Assembly: GCA_016165875.1 (NCBI GenBank)
Contig: JABBOT010000004.1
Span: 32,145,866 to 32,209,865 of the forward strand
DNA length: 64,000 nt
From: Acanthopleura granulata
Taxonomy: Eukaryota > Mollusca > Polyplacophora > Chitonida > Chitonidae
Direction of reading: 5' to 3'
Part shown: positions 1-39,991 of the stretch, in pieces
Layout: each line of letters begins with the position of its first letter
How positions within the stretch are numbered: the stretch's first letter is position 1
Position numbers and translations under genes: made by a program
Notes under the pieces: model-generated
Databases searched by the model: none
What the model saw: only the letters and a program-made list of their open reading frames with translations
Told to the model about the DNA's origin: nothing

Positions 1-171
1 TTTGAAATAGAAATTTAATTGTTTTTATTATGCCTCTCAGTGGCTACCCCACAAGTATTGTGTTGCTGAAATCTGATTTACACAGTCTGTGCTTTTACTG
101 AAAGCCAAATACAAGGTACACCCTGGATTAAATATACATGTTCATGTGCATTTACGTTTACATAAATTCAG

Positions 172-28620
<28,449 letters not shown>

Positions 28621-28710
28621 GACTAGTATGCATGGAGACACCTACAGGTGAATTGTATATCCATGAGTGCCCCTGTTAAGAGGAAAATCAGAAGCAGTTG
28701 GGTTCTTCAA

Positions 28711-28716
28711 AATAAA
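28711..28716 (+). promoter_or_regulatory. Poly(A) signal AATAAA, proximal
   Basis: AATAAA 91 nt after the stop, followed by a U/GU-rich stretch (ttgtttgtattac and cattgttgctttt) suitable as a downstream element. Confidence 0.6.
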
Positions 28717-28852
28717 GATTGTTAAATACTTGTTTGTATTACAGTGTCATTGTTGCTTTTAGCATTTCATGGAAATCCTTTTATTTCAGTTGTAAAATGT
28801 TTCATGTTGTTGTGCATGTTGCCTTTGCATGCTTTTTCCTTCATGGTGTTGA

Positions 28853-28858
28853 AATAAA
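28853..28858 (+). promoter_or_regulatory. Poly(A) signal AATAAA, middle
   Basis: AATAAA in gaaataaaggg with a U-rich segment downstream (tgtttctgttcccttt). Confidence 0.5.
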
Positions 28859-29436
28859 GGGAACTGTTTCTGTTCCCTTTAAACACAGATATCGCTGTTG
28901 CATAATTTTAGATAAATTTAATGTCAGCATTCAGTATTATTGCATATGATTGACAAAATGAATATTAGAAAGAATGTATATATTTTAAGTGCATTATAAA
29001 CCATTTTAAAGTGCCTGTTTTAGTTTAAATATAACATATGTCTATGTTTTCATTTTATATGAATATTATATTTTATGTCTATAGCAGAGGTGGTTTTAGT
29101 TTATGTGTGTTGATACTGGAAAGTTTTTATTTGTATTTGTGTGTTTAGATTCCCTGCAACAATTGTTCAAGGTAAATTTAAAATTTTGTTGTTACAAGTT
29201 GATAGTAATTGTTGCCTTTACTAAGGCAGATGTTGGAAGCCAGTTTGTTCAAATTTATGACATGCATTGTGTCAGCTTTATATACACCTCGTAGGAATGC
29301 TTCATTATTGAGGATTACTCCCTGGGCAGAGATATTAAAGTAGTTATATGAATCTTCGTTCATAGGGATATGCTTTTGATCAGAGCTATGCACATGTATG
29401 CTGTTGTCTATGGAGCAAGGTTGAATGAATCCTTTC

Positions 29437-29442
29437 AATAAA
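29437..29442 (+). promoter_or_regulatory. Poly(A) signal AATAAA, distal
   Basis: AATAAA followed within 40 nt by gtcctctttttggggttatt, a strong GU/U-rich context. CpG density rises immediately after it, which marks it as the likely end of the transcribed, CpG-depleted unit. Confidence 0.6.
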
Positions 29443-29809
29443 ATATCCGATGAATGTTATTCATTCCGTGTCCTCTTTTTGGGGTTATTGTTTTATTTCG
29501 TTTGGGCAATTTACAAATTGTGTGTGTTTGTGTTTACACGAATTGAAAGAGATTTAAATATTAAATATTGGACTGGTATAGTGTATGTTTGCCGTAAAGA
29601 TGTAGAGCTTATGCATATTCCTGGTTCATTAGAATTCCGTATGGTGGTGCTCGCACATACACCAGACGTTGGGGACATGACATAACCGTTCACATCCGAG
29701 GCATACTTGAAAGTTGGGCGAATACAGGACATTTAAGTAAAAAAATCGATATACCACCTTCGTTATGAATTATTTGTTGTCTTTAAAGTCAGAGACTTTT
29801 TGTGGCGAC

Positions 29810-29934
29810 AGGAATACCGAGGACCGCCGCGCTAGTCCTTCCACTTCCGGTATGCTCGGCAGCTCCGCCATGAAATAGGAACCTATACATAAACAGTAAA
29901 AAATATGAGAAAGAAACCCAGAGGCCTGTTCAAG
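29810..29934 (+). promoter_or_regulatory. Candidate promoter and first exon (unassigned)
   Basis: CpG-rich stretch with an ETS-type site (cacttccgg, about 29842-29850). ATG follows at 29905 in a context with A at -3. Ten codons (M-R-K-K-P-R-G-L-F-K) run to a consensus-like donor gttagt at 29935. It lies about 370 nt beyond the distal ALDH1L poly(A) signal. No following exon could be identified, so a chance arrangement is quite possible. Confidence 0.3.
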
Positions 29935-30696
29935 GTTAGTTAATATCGCTGCATTTTAATACAACATACAAATATTGGTACAAGGGAAAGATTTGGATAA
30001 AATACACTGAGTCTTTGTGTGGCCTTGCCTTTGGTCTGCAACCAGCCAATGAAAATGTTACATAGGGAGTTATTTTGGGTGCTTCTGATTATGCCACCAC
30101 GTTGACAGTAGTTGAGCAATTTGACCACAGGAACATAGCTGGAATGGAAATGTTTATTAAGGTAACATACCTTGTCTGCGATTATTGACCCACAACGCCC
30201 ATTTTGCTTGACGGCTGGTATGCGAATGTCGGTTACGACATTTAAGTATTACAAGTAATATGTTGTAGAAGCGAATCTGTGGCGAGTGTGATTCTAGGCT
30301 ATCTCAGTGACCTGTTCATGGCCTCCAGTAAGTATAACAAGTTCCATATACCAAGTTTGATAATAGGATGATTTTAAAAGAACATTAACTAAAATATTGA
30401 GGAAAGCAGATTCAATATCAATAGGTTGTCTCGAGCTCGAGTTACGTGCACATTAAGTAAAAAATAATGCACCTCCACTGAAGGACAACAGAGAACTGTG
30501 TCCAGATAAACCTTATATTTCCCCCTTTTTATAGCCAGAAATACTTTCACTTGTTATTCACATTTATTTTAACGTTTAAATATCCATAAAATGGTATTAG
30601 AATTTGATCCTAATTTAAATGATTTTATAGAGCAGTAAAAATTGAGAAAATCAAACAGTTTTACCTAGCGCTTTTTTATGGTATAAATCGAAGCAT
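29935..30696. other. Intergenic stretch downstream of ALDH1L
   Basis: CpG content is clearly higher than in the ALDH1L gene body. It contains ATGGCCTCCA directly followed by a strong donor gtaagt at 30328. No gene recognised. Confidence 0.5.
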
Positions 30697-30859
30697 TGCA
30701 GAAGTCTCGCGAGATCACGCTGGTTTTCGATGAGACAGGGTGGAGCTCGCATGCCCAACAACAACAACAGCATTGTTAGCCTCCGTGAAATCTCGGTAGT
30801 TAGCGAGAGCCCATAACCTGTCTCGTCCAAAACCAGCGTGATCTCGCGAGACTTCTGCA
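30697..30859. repeat. Foldback element with paired TCTCGCGAGA palindromes
   Basis: 163 bp. Left arm 30697-30739 (tgcagaagtctcgcgagatc...) and right arm 30817-30859 are 43-nt reverse complements with two mismatches. Each arm carries one perfect TCTCGCGAGA (30705-30714 and 30842-30851), the CGCG-box motif bound by BANP in vertebrates. The inner flanks (gagctcgc / gcgagagc) continue the symmetry imperfectly. The centre has a (CAA)n run. It could be a MITE-like element or a duplicated regulatory module. Confidence 0.85.
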
Positions 30860-31230
30860 AAGCCGGTTCGCCTTATTCACATCTTCACAACGTTTATGAT
30901 CCCTTTAAGGTCAGGACATATAAATGCCTTCAAGAATTGGGCTATACCTATAGTGCAAAAACAAAAATCACGTGCAAACTGCAGCCAAAGAAGGACTGTA
31001 TAGAATTTCCTTTTCTACAGCTGCCTTCTTCAAAATGCCCTAACTTTCCCGCTACTGAGGTATGGACAGCTTGTCAGTCCCGCCCAGCAATGTCGCCCTA
31101 GCAAGCAAAGATGTTCTTGGCAAGAAAATGGTTGGTTATTTCCTCACACTCATTAACTTCAAATGTATGTATGTATTCTTAGGGTTTACGATGTACTCAA
31201 CAATTTTGTAGTTAGTCCTTAGAATCTATA
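30860..31230. other. Intergenic, nothing recognised
   Basis: Mixed composition. There is an open frame of about 87 codons on + (30838-31101), starting inside the foldback, with no recognised similarity. Confidence 0.5.
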
Positions 31231-31478
31231 TACACTATACTGTGCCTTCTTGTGGCAGGGCGAGTCCATGTCGCCATAGTGCTGCCGCCACTGAAACATG
31301 CTGAAGACACTAGACATGACACTTGGCTGACCAGCCCTATTTCCTTGCTCTAACATCTCAACGCCGCGCTCCAAGCGAGGCAGCATCAAGTCACATTTGG
31401 TATTATCCCGCCAGGTATCAATTGATCCCTTATCTCCCGACCGTGGACGCCCTAACCACTAGGCCATTGAGGCGGTCA
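31231..31478 (-). mobile_element. SINE family B, copy 1
   Basis: On the minus strand it starts at about 31478 with a tRNA-like head (A box tggcctagtggttagggcgt, then a gggatcaatt B-box-like region) and runs into a body containing gtcttcagcatg and cagtggcggcagcac. It shares these words with the copies at 32629, 45949 and 51838. Confidence 0.8.
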
Positions 31479-32628
31479 TTAATTTGATATATATCCAATA
31501 TAAGTAAACAGGTTTACTATATGTCGTAAGGCTGTTGTTAAACAGACGAATGAGGAGACTTAACCTAAACAGTAGCCTTACATGTATAATTATGTTTAGT
31601 CCATATTCAATGTGATACACCACAGGAGTCAAATACATTTGTTTTGGAGGGTGAAGATGTTTCTGCAGGGGAAGTATCTTGTTAAGTGACGTCACCTACG
31701 ACAACACCGAGACTATATCGTATATAGTGCCGTTACATCACATTAGATGCATTTATAACAGTCGACCACAAATCTGACTGCAACTAAACATAAGCAGGGC
31801 CTTTCTTGGATGAACGGGGATGTTTCGTACTATCTCGAGTCCAATAGTGTTGCGAAGAAGTCAAGGGCTTTTTTATCTGGTGTTTCAGGTACCCAAGAAG
31901 GCGTTCGCCACCGTATAAGTGAAAAACTCTTGATTCTCGTTAAGCAGCAAGCAAACAATCAATCACATATCAGGAATCACAGCTGCACCATTTTGCACCA
32001 TGCAGATGAGGGAAAACTTTTGTACGTTGTTGACTACAGCTTGGGTCCTGGAGGATCTTGTAAAGGTCTTTGACTTTAGTCAAACGTAATCTTAACTTTG
32101 AACTAGTTGACTGGGCTAAACTTGTGACTTAATTCCGTTAGGAATTTTTACCTCAACATGGGAGAGTTAGACTTCAGTCTAAGACAGTTTCGTGACCCTG
32201 AGGCCGGTTAATTGCTTGGTGATTTCGTGGTCGGTTTATCTGGCAAAATTGCATCTAGTATACTTTGCACTACTCGGTTAGAAATTGGTGCTTAACACGG
32301 GAACTTTACTGTCAGGGATATGAAATGGAATACAATTTCAAACTTCCTTTAAGGAATCCTGAACCAACCTGAATTCTTATTACTGTATATAAATCTATAC
32401 TTATCTACTCGCCAGGGAAGTTTGGTGGAGGGGATATATCATCTTCCGTTTGTCCATTTTTCAGGATAACCTTTCTGCCATACGGCCATGTTTTATCTTC
32501 AGTCTGTCACTCCAAACTGTGTAAAAACAAACATCAAGATGAACAGATTGAGTGAGTAAGTGCTTGGGGTGCTGAGCAATGTTTCAGTCATATGACGACG
32601 ATTATTCCTTTTGGTTCGTGCATATATA
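31479..32628. other. Intergenic, nothing firm
   Basis: A perfect CRE-type palindrome TGACGTCA is present at 31687-31694. No gene, RNA or repeat family was recognised in the rest. Confidence 0.5.
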
Positions 32629-32885
32629 ATGTGTCTTGTGGCAGGGCGAGTTCATACCGCCAAAGTGCGGCCGCCACTGGAACATCATGCCGAAGACACC
32701 AGACATGACATCCCAGCCAGTCACATCATACTGACACCGGGCTGACCATTCCTGTTTCCTTTCTCTAGCCTCTCAAATGCTGAGCCATGCGAGGCGGAAA
32801 CCAGCACCATTTTTGGTATTACCGGACCCGGAGCAGATTTGATGCATATTAATTACGTTCCCGAACTAATCCATTGCACCACGTA
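32629..32885 (-). mobile_element. SINE family B, copy 2
   Basis: The plus strand shows tggcagggcgagttcatacc, gccgccactggaacatcatg, gaagacaccagacatgacat and gggctgacc in the same order as copy 1. The tRNA-like head, expected at the right end, is degraded. Confidence 0.8.
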
Positions 32886-34774
32886 AGGTTCGTTGCCTCG
32901 ATTATCTCCACAGTTGATGCACAGCTCTCCCAAAATCACCTTTTAATCTGGAATTCTTACGAGGCCATGGGATACACCATATTAGGGAAACTGGACACGA
33001 TGTAATGTCATCCGAACCCTACACTCTTCAGCATTAGAGGTGAAACACGTGTGGCGTCACAGCGGAAACAGGTGCCCTCTGGGGTGGCAGATATTGAGAG
33101 CATTGCGATGAGTTGCTTACTTTGAATTACGATATATCTGTTATCCTACATCACAAAAATAAAAACTGACGTTATTTGACTAAAGAATGTGATTCTTTAT
33201 CGATACTGGTACATATATACATTTTCTTCAGTGTTGTATTTTCTTTTAAGGGAAGTCAAAAGAAGCTTTTTAGTAGAATGAGAAAGAGGCGTATGTGGTA
33301 TATTAGAGGAATTGACTTACATATTGTAGCCCTTGAAGGTCGAGGCTGTTTAAGTACGGTCAATCATCATCAGTCAATCATCATCGCCAAAGTCAATGAA
33401 AAATCTGTTTGTTAAGCTTAGGTTGTCAAGCAAAGATGAATAGAACTGTCATCGTATTTGACCAACAGAAAACGTGATTGCGGGGAAACGCTTGCAAATG
33501 GTGCAACGGGTGTGATAAGATCATAATCTGAAGGGATATGGATTCCGATGTGTTAGAGAGACCAATGAATTATGTGCGCGATAAAGGATTCTGTCTATAC
33601 TGCCGCGAGTGTGCGTTGAGCTGACAATGCGTTCGCAGTGATCGTCTCCATAGTTATTTGTGCTTAAAGACGTCTGGCGTAGCAGGATTTGGCGGAAAAA
33701 CTGGGCCAGATCTATAAGCCACGCGAGAAACCTTTTGCCGCTGTCGTCGTCTGTGGCACTACTTAACAACAGGCCTTCTCCAGTTTAAAATTATATTTAT
33801 CCCAGAGAAGTAGGAATGTCAGCTATTGAACCAGACCCATGTGTATCCGATAACTATGCGGCATGATGGCGGTGTCCGTTATGTCACGCTGATTTTCTTG
33901 ACTGTACTCGTCAGGAAGCTTCATGGTAATTATCAACGCTTTTCCGTGTCACATAACCCAAGGGTGTGCACGTTTGGCTCTAATGTCCACGGAATTATGA
34001 AACTTCTTGAACTAATTGCGCCCGGTGGATCAATTTTCTATTGAGATGATAACTTGCACTAGTTGCGGCTTCGTAATTCCATTCAAAATTGCCTAATTAT
34101 TTTCCCTTTCAGAAATCCACTTCTTCTTAATCTGAATATAGACATGTTTTCATCCAAGGCTTGATTCAAGAAAACACTGTCACAAAAACTGAATTTAGCT
34201 TTCGTTCCAAAGTGTCTAGTTTATTTGTCCACCAAGAGATAGGGGCAGATCTATTTGGTGTAGTAGGTTTTTTTTTTGAAGGAACAGTGTCCTTAAGTAT
34301 ATACAGTAGTGGTGGTTGTGTCTAATTCTACGATTTGCATAATTGTTTGTTCAGAAATATAATCGTAAATATACAATGCGGCGACACTGACTTAACGTTT
34401 CAATCAAATAAATATCTTCAACATTACTACCACCTGAGACTTGATGTTGATTAAAGTGCTATGTTAAGCATGGTGGTACATCAGCGATATAATGTATTGA
34501 ATAATACGAAATTCCACAAATTACACTACTTTTAGCTCTGTGTAAGCGGCTTCAGGCGAGAGCATTGTTTTAGCTGGAGGTAGTGTTCATCTCTGCTTGC
34601 TTGTTTGTTGGTTTTAAAATGCATCGCTGCTGGTGATTGCAAGCACATCGCTCACTTTGTCTTGTTTGATCCCACCATTTTCCAACGCACAAGCAATTTT
34701 ATCTGAGTGATCATCAACTGTTATAGAGGGCGCTTTTGTCTCTCTCCCATGCTTTCCAACGAATACATGCAGAG
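32886..34774. other. Intergenic, nothing recognised
   Basis: CpG-rich relative to the ALDH1L body (about 31 CpG counted in 33481-34020). The open frames have no similarity I recognise. Confidence 0.5.
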
Positions 34775-35048
34775 AATTAACTTGTGTTAAGAACGGCGAA
34801 GGTGCTTGTCTTTCATGGGAGACGTGGGTTTAATCTCATCCTCGGGCAGGCAAATTTCTGTATTGCCCTGCTTCAAATGTTTTCGGGGTCCTGGATGTGG
34901 CAACAAGAAGTTGACAGTGCTCTCCTCTGTGGATTTGCTTGAGGTTACCTGGAGGCCTCTCGCCTTCCACCTAATTGACGTCACACATATGAGAGTCAAA
35001 GGGATTGAAACAACAGTAAGTAAATAAACCAATCAATAAATAAATAAC
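34775..35048 (+). mobile_element. SINE family C
   Basis: A tRNA-like region (gagacgtgggtttaatctca) is followed by a long body containing ctgtattgccctgcttc, gtggcaacaagaagttgaca, ctggaggcctctcgccttcc and cctaattgacgtcac. It ends in a (AATA)n tail at 35028-35047. This architecture (Pol III head, conserved body, short A-rich repeat tail) is that of a SINE. Only one copy was seen here. Confidence 0.7.
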
Positions 35049-38000
35049 GTTGTGTGTTGAGATGTTTTTCTAGTTACGAGTTACCATGTAAGCTCTTCAA
35101 CGCCATCCCTACCTACGTGTATAAACAGCAGGATAGCATATTAAAATATCATCTATGACATCTGGGATCAGTGTGGGTGGAACTGTGTTTGGGCTATTTG
35201 ATCTAGGACTGACAAGTTATCTATTTAATTTTTATGTATTCTGCGTTCAAGCTAAAAAAATTGTAACTAGCAATGAAACTTCATTTTCGCATTGGAATTT
35301 TTTCTATTTGCTTTCAAAGTTAAAGGTAGACTACACTTGACTGACTGTATATACCATGAAATGACACACACTGTTGCACGACAATGTTAGTATATTAGAA
35401 TTAAATGAGTTAAAGTCACCTGGTTTGCACCATTGCAGTTTGGCATCTGTGCAGCAACCTTCTGCAGAATCAAGTTTGACCAAGTAACCACGACTATATA
35501 ACAAGTAGGATGAAAATTGCAACACTTAACAATAGTTTTGAACTAGATCCATATTGTGACCTAAGCCGCATTATTCAGTCTGTACTGCAAGCAGTCTTCA
35601 GATGAAATGTATCTCTTCTGTTTGAGCTATAATATTGAAAAACGCTATCTGGCCTTAGGGTAATTCCTGAGTTACCACACAGTTTTTCTTCGCTCGTCAC
35701 TTTCTCGTTAAGTCGATAGTCTAGGCCTTCAAGCACTTGTCAGACGTCGGGCCTCAAGGTAGCTGCAGGTAGAATAGGGCGGAAACACTGCTTTAAGTGG
35801 GAAGCCAGTATCAGAGCCATTTCATGCGGGATATCTCTGTCCCCGCATGGAAAAAAAATCTGCCATACGGGTGTAATATCCGGCAAATGTCACGATTATG
35901 TAGCATATTCCTTAAAGGAAGACGAAGACACATTTAGTGCATCAACTAGATGGTAGTGATATTAGCTTTTACTGTTGAATCAACCGAAGTATTCCAGTAA
36001 ATTCACAGAATAAAACAGTTGTCTAAATATAGTACTTAACACAATCTAAATATATAAAAAAAATCTTCCTCACTATGAGTATGGCCTCAACACCGTCCAG
36101 GTGCCAACCTAATCCGATTTTGAGAGAATACGTGTACTTAGAATGATTCATTAGGCAAATGGATTGAGATGCTGTACTAAACTTTGCTTTAAATGTGTAT
36201 GTTCGACATTTTGGTTTGATGCAGGCTTAATGTTTCCAGAGAGACCCACCGTCCTGTTTCTGTTCAGAAAATTTCAGAAGTCTGATATTGGGCATTGGAA
36301 AGGTTGTGTCTCTGTAATCGTCCTTGTGCATCAGGTAAACTTTCATGATAACATTTCATGAGATGACAGTTTTCGGAAAAACTTAATACATTTAGAAACC
36401 CTTCGTATTCAGACAGTCCATATTTAGTAAGTAATATAAAATTTCCACAGACCATTTTACAGGATTCATCAATTATTTTTTGTCGTGTTTGTCATATCTG
36501 ATGGAGCAATGGACAACACGTTTGGATAAAGTGACAGAAATCATCGCACCCAGCCAATGCACTGTGACAAGAATGCATCGTCTTAATATCTTGACGTCAA
36601 CTGCAACTGGATATAACATGGCGTATTCTCTAAGGCGTCATGTTACTGTGGGCCGGTAAAAACTTCATCGGAGCCGGATAAATATTTTATTCGCTCTTCT
36701 CTGGAGTGGCGTCAATTTTCTTGGGCGGATGCTTCGATGACAAACATACGGGGCAGACACACATATTGAGTAGCTTGGTGAGTGTCCGCTCTCTTCCATG
36801 CAGTTTATGTATGCAAGGAGTGTTTTATAGAGAACACAGGAATGATACACAAGACGGCGACCATGATCATTCGCGCCAAAACCACCGCACCTCGCTGTGT
36901 GTGCGTGAGAAACCAACTGGCGTAAAGCCACAGCGCCACTCACAGGCCAAGTCGTTTAATGCTGGTCAATGAGTTTTCACTAATATTACAATTTTCACTA
37001 ATAAACTAATACAAGCTTAGGGCTGGAGTAAACCAGCGCCCATTGGCAGGAAATTGACAGAACTTCTGCTCAAAGAGAAATAATGCGAGAGCTGGTGTTG
37101 AATCCAGCTCTCTCGTGCATCACCCATGTAGGCACCATGTAGGCACCATGTTGAATGGGCTTTAGTGTGGGTTCTAGCCGTACCGACCAAACCTGCAGTG
37201 ATGGCGAACTCCGACTGACTTCATACAAGAACAGGGTGTATGAAACAAAGCATTTTTACCGGTATGAGAAGTTGAAAAAATAGCCTTCCACTTCGCGATT
37301 TTAAGAAATGCTGTTCAGAAAACACCTTGCTGCCAGGAAAGCTGTTTGGAGTTTAATATAGATTTAGTTAACACTTTCTTTTGTCATTTCACGATACTGA
37401 CATTTGCCAGTAGCAGCCCGATCATAATGTCGACGTGTGTATAGTGGTACCTCACAAGAATGTCAAAGACATAAGACATAACGTCCAATTCACAGTACAC
37501 CCACACCAGAGGTTACGAATTTAACTACTTCCCATATGAGGTAGTTATGTTAGCTAAGGGCGAGGGTTATGTACACTTCATGCATGGGCTTCTTTCCATT
37601 TATTTTTTTGTGTTGATGTAACACATCCAAAGTGTTTTAATTCATGGTCGACTTCTCGAGCAGAGCAAAAAAAGAAATTAAATATCAAAAATAACAGCTG
37701 GATCTATTTGCATCAACGTCGATTCCCACGTCAACGACGACTTGGCCATATCATCACATTGTGCGATACAGAATTTCTACACATGGGCAGACATGAATAA
37801 ACCTACATTTTCACATCTTCCATTATCCACCCTACGGTCCATTGGCCATGCATGGCGAGTATACACCTAAGCTTATGCATACCGAATATGTTGTATACAA
37901 ATTATACATAGAGCACCGCATGCCACTCATCTGTTAAACTGCCCATGAATGTCCTTACGTATAGCGCACAAGGTCACAAAACCTAGGTGGGATAATGTCC

Positions 38001-39052
38001 AGTTGAAAGCCGCCATCAACACGTAGTGACTACCCTCCGTGGTATGGTGGGGGGGGGGAAGGGTGTCCAGTATGCTTTTCTTATTACAAATGACTCACCT
38101 GAACGCACTTCTGAATACCGAGAGTGTGTAAGAATATCCAGTTACAGGGATATGCTTGAAGGCATCAGTGATCAGGGTAGTCTCAGGAATTTACTGATTA
38201 TGCTATCGCGGTTCTGTTACACTGCATGGGCGCTTTGTCTTGAGATAAGCGGAATCATGTACCAAAGACTATTACACTTTTGAGTGGTAATGGAGTTACA
38301 CAATTGTGTGTAGCACCAATACACATGTTTCTTCTCAAGTACACAATTTGTTTTGTAAAGCCATGGTACACAAAAGATGTAGGTGTTCAATTTTATTGTG
38401 ATCTGTGTGCCATTGTTACACAGTTGTGTACAGGTAAAAATCAAGCCATTATCACCACGCCTCGTTAATATATATCAGTGTTAGCCAATTGGATCCAAAA
38501 AATTATGCAAAGCTATATGTGACAAATACCAGAGTTTTGCCCGTACTGAACACGATATGGTATTTCTGAGTTAATTCCTTTTGAAACGGCAAAACTTAAA
38601 GTTATATACTGATAGCATATAAAAGCATACCGGAATATTGAAATAGTCCTCACCACTAATCTTTAATTATTAGGCGAGAAGAAGTAGTTTTCATCTTGAT
38701 TCTCATATCTCAGGAAATGACTGATACGAACTTATTCAGATATGTGTTGGATTGACGTTTATCGAATTTTCTTTTCACTTAACGTGGTGATGGCTAGATT
38801 TATAGAAGAAGGAACGGTAGGGATCCCGTGGAGAGCATTTATTTATCTACTTAATTGGTGGTTCACAGCGTAGACAGGAATATGAGACATAAGGCTTATT
38901 GTCAGGATATAACACTCTTTCTCTCCAGGTGCCTGGCAAGCAGTCAGACGCCAAGTCGCTGACGCGAGGTCAAAGGTTAGCGACCGATCGGATAGGTTGA
39001 GAAAACTGTTGTAAACGGAGGAGTCAGGATATCAGTTAAAGAGATTAAACTG
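35049..39052. other. Intergenic, about 4 kb without recognised genes
   Basis: Only minor features: a short direct repeat (ccatgtaggca twice near 37127-37148), a run of ten G at 38049-38058, and two small palindromes around acacaattgtgt (about 38296) and acacagttgtgt (about 38417). Open frames up to 92 codons have no recognised similarity. Confidence 0.5.
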
Positions 39053-39272
39053 AAACAGAGAGTAAAACTAGAGTAGCATCGACAGAGTTATAGTTGGGGC
39101 AAATGGTCACACCAACCAGTAAAACACGGCCTTCCGTCAGTTTACCCGTTAGGATTTTCTCATACACGAACCAGCACCACATGTTCAGTAAATCGAGGTA
39201 GACACTACGTATAACGCTGCGCTGCAGAACCATGGCTTAAATAGAGGTAAAATGCATGATTACAATTTATTA
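39053..39272 (+). repeat. Interspersed repeat family D, copy 1
   Basis: Aligns by eye along its length with 52196-52495 and 56600-56850. Shared landmarks are agagagtaaaac, the ggcc-tcc-gtcaattta block, a ttctaaatgttcat-like stretch, a ggcttaa block and a terminal acaatttatta. This is the most diverged copy. No tRNA-like head recognised. Confidence 0.6.
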
Positions 39273-39479
39273 AGACATATGAGTATACATTTATAATATA
39301 CACACACACACATTATTTTCGCCGTCTCCACATTTATGCCCCACATATTTTCAGCCACCCTCATGACAAATAATACAAATACAGCACATGTTACGGTGAT
39401 AAAGACTCATGTTGACAAGTAATGGGTTACCAATTAGCTTACGAATCAAATAATACCTAAGGCTTTAGCATCCGTAATC

Positions 39480-39665
39480 AGGGTGCTATCTCCCGTGGTG
39501 CTCAGCATAAGCGGAACAGGCCAAGTGCTGGTCAGCCGGGTGTCAGCATAATGTGACTCGGTGGAGCGTCGTTTCCGGTGTCATCATCACGGTGTTCCAG
39601 TGAGGTTGTCAACACTGGCTCCCACCCGCTACAAGGAGACATCGTTGTAATGTGACTGAGATAAT
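39480..39665 (+). repeat. SINE family B-related fragment
   Basis: Contains ggaacaggccaagtgctggt, gccgggtgtcagcataatgt, ggtgttccagtgaggttgtc and a 3' part with ctacaaggagacatcgttgt, in the order expected for the plus-strand family B body. It is diverged, but it appears to carry a 3' end that the other copies lack. Confidence 0.55.
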
Positions 39666-39953
39666 AATGAAAGGGACCTTAAATCCTATACCAAGGAGGA
39701 ATAGAGCTTAGAAAGCCCAGATAAAACACACAGTTCAAAACAGCTTTCCTGACACGAGGTAATGATAATTTTCCTGTAGCATATCCTTGTATGTATCCCC
39801 GGTCCTAGTTGGTCCTAGAAGTAGAACCTATAACCACATCCACCCAACTCACTCACGGGTATTTGGGTTACTCTATATTGTACAAGTAAAGCGGATCAAT
39901 GTCGTGTAAGTGAAAAAAAACAACAACAAAAAAACATTCAGTACATTGTTAAA

Positions 39954-39991
39954 GAATAAATAAATAAATAAATAAATAATTAAATAAATAA
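39954..39991. repeat. (AAAT)n microsatellite
   Basis: About nine tetranucleotide units with one interruption (aataattaaataaataa), preceded by an A-rich (CAA)n stretch. Confidence 0.95.

Larger units (their letters stand above)
28621..29460 (+). other. ALDH1L: ALDH1L 3' UTR (alternative ends)
   Basis: Follows the stop codon. It is T-rich and very CpG-poor (about 3 CpG in 820 nt) up to 29442, then changes abruptly. Three AATAAA hexamers (28711, 28853, 29437) give possible 3' UTR lengths of about 0.1, 0.25 and 0.83 kb. The composition break favours use of the distal one. Confidence 0.7.
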
